A stretch of 7,191 nt of DNA from Desulfobacterales bacterium (GTDB lineage Bacteria > Desulfobacterota > Desulfobacteria > Desulfobacterales > UBA2174_A): NCBI GenBank assembly GCA_025454075.1, contig JALOPD010000178.1:1-7191 (forward strand). Reading direction: 5' to 3'. Of the stretch, positions 4,771 to 7,191 are shown one piece after another (the stretch's first letter is position 1; every line of letters begins with the position of its first letter). The notes below the pieces were generated by a model that searched no databases, was not told where the DNA came from, and saw only the letters and a program-made list of their open reading frames with translations. A program made the position numbers and the translations under genes.

Positions 4771-6636
4771 TCAGGACGCCTTTTGCCCGGGGTGCCGGTA
4801 AAGATGGAAGGCCACCAGCAGAATGCCCACCACCGCGGGCGCCAGGCCCGAGAGGGAAAAATCGATGGGGTCGAAGGTCATGATACACGCCGCCACGATC
4901 AAGGCGGCGCGTGCCAGGACATTAAATCGTCCTTTCAGGTACCCGATGATGCCGACCGACAGGAAGAACAGGCAGAGGGTGCTGTTGATGCAGGCGAGGA
5001 TGAACCCCGGCAGGCTCGCGTCCAGGATCAGCAGGTTCGCCCCCTCTTTGCTGGCCGCAAAAAGGAACGGCACCAGGAAGGCCGGCAGGGAGTATTTCCA
5101 GGCCTGCATCATGGATTTGAAGGGGTTGCCGCCCGTGACCGCCGCCGCCGCCGAAGGCGACAGCCCCACCGGCGGGGAGACTTCCGAGAGGACCGCAAAA
5201 TAGAAGGCGAGCATGTGCGCCACGTGCATCGGCAACCCCACCTTGACCAGGGCCGGGGCCACCATGACCACCGTCATGATGTAGGTGGCGGTGATGGGCA
5301 GGCTCAAGCCGACCAGAAACGAGGCGACCATCGCCAGGAAAAGCGCCAGGATGGGGTTGCCGCCGCTCAGCGACATGATGAGGCTGGAGACTTTGAGGCC
5401 GAGCCCGGTCAGCGAGAAGACCCCCACGATCATGCCGGCCGCGGCCAGGAGCGCGGCCACGGGCAGCATGTTGCGGGCGCCCTCCGCAACGGCCTCGAGG
5501 ATTCGCCGGGGCGTCAGCCACTGGGTGCGGTCCCGGCTCAAATAACTGGAGAGCACCGTGGCGAGCAGGGCCCAGATGGCCGAGTCTTCGGGCGAACGCC
5601 CCATGGCCAAAAGGATAACGAGGACGATCAGGGAGATCAAGTGGTAGCCCTGGGTGCGTATCACCGTCCATGCCGACTTGCCGGTGGTCTCAGGGGGGAC
5701 AAAGTTGTGTTTGCGGGATTCTATTTCCACTATAAAAAAAGTGCCCAGGTAGTAGAGAAGGGTGGGTACGGTCACCATGATGACGACGTCCCAGTAGGGC
5801 ACGTTCAGGAACTGCATGATGAGGAAAGCGGCGGCGCCCATGAGCGGCGGCGAGATCACGGCGCCGATGCCGCCGGCGGCAATGAGGCCGGCGGCCATGT
5901 CGGCCGAGTACCCGGCCTGTTTGAGGATCGGCCACATGACCGGCGTCACCGACATGGTGGTCGCGACCCCGCTGCCTTGGGGGCCGCCCAGCAGGGCGGT
6001 GGTGATGAGGGCCCCGCGCCCGGCGCTGGAGCTTTTGCGCCCCATGACGGCCAGGGACAGGTCCAGCCAGAACGTGCCCGCCCCGGCCACGTCCATGAAG
6101 GTCCCGTAGACCACGAAGAGCGTCACGAAGGATACGCTCACGGCCAGCGGCACGCCGAAGATGCCCTCGAGCGTCATGTACATGTGCCCGACGATGCGGT
6201 CCAGGTCATACCCCTTGTGGGACAGGGGCCCGGGGAAGTAGTGGCCGAAGAAGGCATAGAGCAGGAACCCGACCAGCACCAGGGTGAAGGTGATGTCGAC
6301 CGCCCGCCGCGAGATTTCCACCAGGAGCACGATGGCGACGACCCCCATGATGAAGTCGGCCGGGTCCGGCAGGGTCGAGCGCCGGATGAACTTGTCCAGG
6401 TCCCAGAGCGCGTAGACGATGGTGGCCGCACCCAGCAGGGCCAAGCCGATGTCGAGCGCCCGGGTCCAGTGCTTTTCTCTCTTGGAGGAAGGGAACACCA
6501 GCATCGCGAGAGCGAAGATGAACCCCATGTGGACCATGCGAAAGACATAGGTTTCGATCGGGACCACGGCGCCGTACAGCGACCAGGCCACGAACCCCAC
6601 GTACAGGGCGGTGACTGCGCTCGAAATGAGTTTCAT
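4771..6636 (-). CDS. TRAP transporter permease, 4TM/12TM fused (TAXI family)
   Basis: The membrane component of a tripartite ATP-independent periplasmic (TRAP) transporter, with the small (DctQ-like) and large (DctM-like) subunits fused. It drives uptake of a solute, often an organic acid, using an ion gradient and a periplasmic receptor. It has 621 residues, at the short end for fused permeases. Residues about 1-125 hold the four small-subunit helices. The large-subunit domain starts near 150 with GIFGVPLAVSVSFVTLFVVYG (about 159-178), followed by GGPQGSGVATT (217-227), ISPPLMGAAAFLI (261-273), and the repeat-related motif VLSEVSPPVGLSPSAAAAVTGGNP (482-505) before the last helices. The start ATG (6634-6636) has GAGG at 6642-6645, 5 bases upstream. 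DUF1850 follows by 5 bp. No receptor gene of the TAXI type is adjacent in the window, so the receptor is probably encoded elsewhere. The substrate cannot be assigned. Confidence 0.94.
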   Translation of the reverse strand: MKLISSAVTALYVGFVAWSLYGAVVPIETYVFRMVHMGFIFALAMLVFPSSKREKHWTRALDIGLALLGAATIVYALWDLDKFIRRSTLPDPADFIMGVVAIVLLVEISRRAVDITFTLVLVGFLLYAFFGHYFPGPLSHKGYDLDRIVGHMYMTLEGIFGVPLAVSVSFVTLFVVYGTFMDVAGAGTFWLDLSLAVMGRKSSSAGRGALITTALLGGPQGSGVATTMSVTPVMWPILKQAGYSADMAAGLIAAGGIGAVISPPLMGAAAFLIMQFLNVPYWDVVIMVTVPTLLYYLGTFFIVEIESRKHNFVPPETTGKSAWTVIRTQGYHLISLIVLVILLAMGRSPEDSAIWALLATVLSSYLSRDRTQWLTPRRILEAVAEGARNMLPVAALLAAAGMIVGVFSLTGLGLKVSSLIMSLSGGNPILALFLAMVASFLVGLSLPITATYIMTVVMVAPALVKVGLPMHVAHMLAFYFAVLSEVSPPVGLSPSAAAAVTGGNPFKSMMQAWKYSLPAFLVPFLFAASKEGANLLILDASLPGFILACINSTLCLFFLSVGIIGYLKGRFNVLARAALIVAACIMTFDPIDFSLSGLAPAVVGILLVAFHLYRHPGQKAS

Positions 6637-6686
6637 AAGGGCCTCGGTGGGGGGGAGGGTTGCCGTCAGTCGGCGGTAATCGAGTC

Positions 6687-6713
6687 GTAATATGGATGTG
6701 AAACGTCTGTCAA
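6687..6713 (-). promoter_or_regulatory. Putative sigma70-like promoter for the TRAP permease-DUF1850 operon
   Basis: On the minus strand a perfect TTGACA (6713-6708) is followed after 15 bp by TATTAC (6692-6687), 4 of 6 to TATAAT. The spacer is shorter than the ideal 17 bp. Transcription would start near 6680, giving a leader of about 44 nt before the ATG at 6636. The -35 box is one base from the left arm of repeat copy 2. Confidence 0.5.
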
Positions 6714-6714
6714 G

Positions 6715-6819
6715 TATTACTCCGGCAACCGATCGGCGGGGCGATGCCTGCTCGAAGGGGCTGGCCCGAGCATCGGCATAGTAAGCCTGCCCTCCGGCAG
6801 ATCGGTTGCCGGAGTAATA
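6715..6819 (-). repeat. Long inverted-repeat element, copy 2, with possible three-way-junction fold
   Basis: Arms 6715-6734 (beginning TATTACTCCGGCAACC) and 6800-6819 pair perfectly over 20 bp around a 65-nt interior. The interior has two further hairpins: 6744-6754 with 6767-6779 (ATGCC-TGCTCG pairing with CGAGCA-TC-GGCAT, one 2-nt bulge), and CTGCC (6787-6791) with GGCAG (6796-6800) around a CTCC loop. Together they allow a three-way junction. The arm core GCCGGAGTAATA corresponds to GCCGGTTTAATA in copy 1 (3500-3597). No T-run follows the minus-strand stem, so it is not an ordinary terminator. It lies between the PIG-L gene and the TRAP promoter. The rest of the intergenic stretch (6820-6899) shows nothing I can name beyond a T-run on the + strand near 6857-6863. 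Confidence 0.8.
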
Positions 6820-6899
6820 ATAAGGGGGTTAATTTCGAGGTGTCGCGAGAGAGTCTGTTTTTTTGAAACTGCGGACGGTCTTTTAACAGCTGTCGTCGG

Positions 6900-7191
6900 C
6901 TATGGCGGCGCCTCGACGCGGTGGAAGCCTTCCGCGAGCCCGAAGGCCTCGCCGGCCGCCATTTCCCGGCAGCGCTGGCGCAGCCACTCGACGGGGTCGC
7001 CGCGGTTGAACTCGCGGACCTGGCTCGCGTGGCAGCGCAGCGCGGCGATCTTGAGGTCGAAGGTCTCCGAGATGTCGGAGCGGAAGTTGATGTCCTCGGT
7101 CCCCCAGAAATAAATCTCCCGCACCTTATGGGGCATGAGCCCCTCCGCCAGCAGGTCCGGGTAGGCCAGGCGGTCCCGCGCGTAGGGGAAG
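6900..7191 (-). CDS. PIG-L family deacetylase, C-terminal part, 5' end outside the window
   Basis: A member of the PIG-L/LmbE family of zinc-dependent N-acetylglucosaminyl-type deacetylases. Ninety-six residues are visible, and the frame runs open to the right edge, so the Met at 7134-7136 is internal. The visible part reads FPYARDRLAYPDLL, then PHKVREIYFWGTEDINF, then SDISETFDLKIAALRCHASQV, which is the conserved C-terminal half of the fold, including the H-x-S-Q motif (CHASQ). The metal-binding HPDD-type motif would lie in the missing N-terminal part, so activity cannot be judged. The C-terminus (MAAGEAFGLAEGFHRVEAPP) matches the usual 'YAE-x-F' ending loosely. It points toward the TRAP operon, separated from it by 263 bp with repeat copy 2. 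The substrate is unknown. Confidence 0.88.
   Translation of the reverse strand, partial: FPYARDRLAYPDLLAEGLMPHKVREIYFWGTEDINFRSDISETFDLKIAALRCHASQVREFNRGDPVEWLRQRCREMAAGEAFGLAEGFHRVEAPP

Noticed and set aside
4783..6690. 635-residue + strand open frame antisense to the TRAP permease
   Set aside because: Its translation is a His/Gly/Arg/Gln-rich, low-complexity shadow of a GC-rich membrane-protein gene with unmistakable TRAP homology on the other strand.
6715..6819. Rho-independent terminator of the PIG-L gene
   Set aside because: The stem is long and has a large branched interior, and on the minus strand it is followed by CTTGACA, not a T-run. It could still slow transcription, but it is not a standard terminator.

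Overview
This is a GC-rich bacterial chromosomal segment with close-packed genes. The gene families (TerC/DUF475 membrane proteins, a TAXI-type fused TRAP permease with DUF1850, a PIG-L deacetylase, a secretin-N1 exported protein) suggest a Gram-negative proteobacterial-type genome, possibly Desulfobacterota. That assignment is inference from gene content only. There is no rRNA, tRNA, CRISPR array, transposase or phage gene.

Layout, left to right. (1) 1-571 (+): the C-terminal part of a TerC/YjbE-type membrane protein, closed by a strong intrinsic terminator (594-632). (2) 679-707 (+): a good sigma70-like promoter with a leader of about 100 nt. It opens a rightward unit: a DUF475 (TerC-superfamily) membrane protein, an overlapping membrane-anchored alpha/beta hydrolase, and an exported protein with a secretin N1 domain. 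(3) 3500-3597: a long inverted-repeat element. (4) 3612-4235 (+): a histidine phosphatase, probably with its own promoter inside that element. (5) 4211-6636 (-): a convergent pair, a TRAP transporter 4TM/12TM fused permease followed by DUF1850, overlapping the phosphatase 3' end by 25 bp. (6) 6637-6899: an intergenic region with the TRAP promoter and a second long inverted-repeat element. (7) 6900-7191 (-): the C-terminal part of a PIG-L-family deacetylase.

Functionally, two TerC-superfamily proteins side by side suggest metal-ion (perhaps Mn2+) homeostasis, and the TRAP/DUF1850 pair suggests uptake of an organic acid or similar solute. No TAXI substrate-binding protein is adjacent to the permease.

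The most unusual content is non-coding. The inverted repeats at 3500-3597 and 6715-6819 share arms of the form GCCGG-NN-TAATA, and the NN pair differs between copies while pairing is kept in each. They look like two members of one structured repeat family. The right-hand copy can fold as a three-way junction and lies one base from the TRAP -35 box. In addition, the stop codons of two successive genes (DUF475 and the hydrolase) sit in the loops of perfect hairpins. I do not claim a new multi-gene system: the protein-coding genes all fall into recognisable families.
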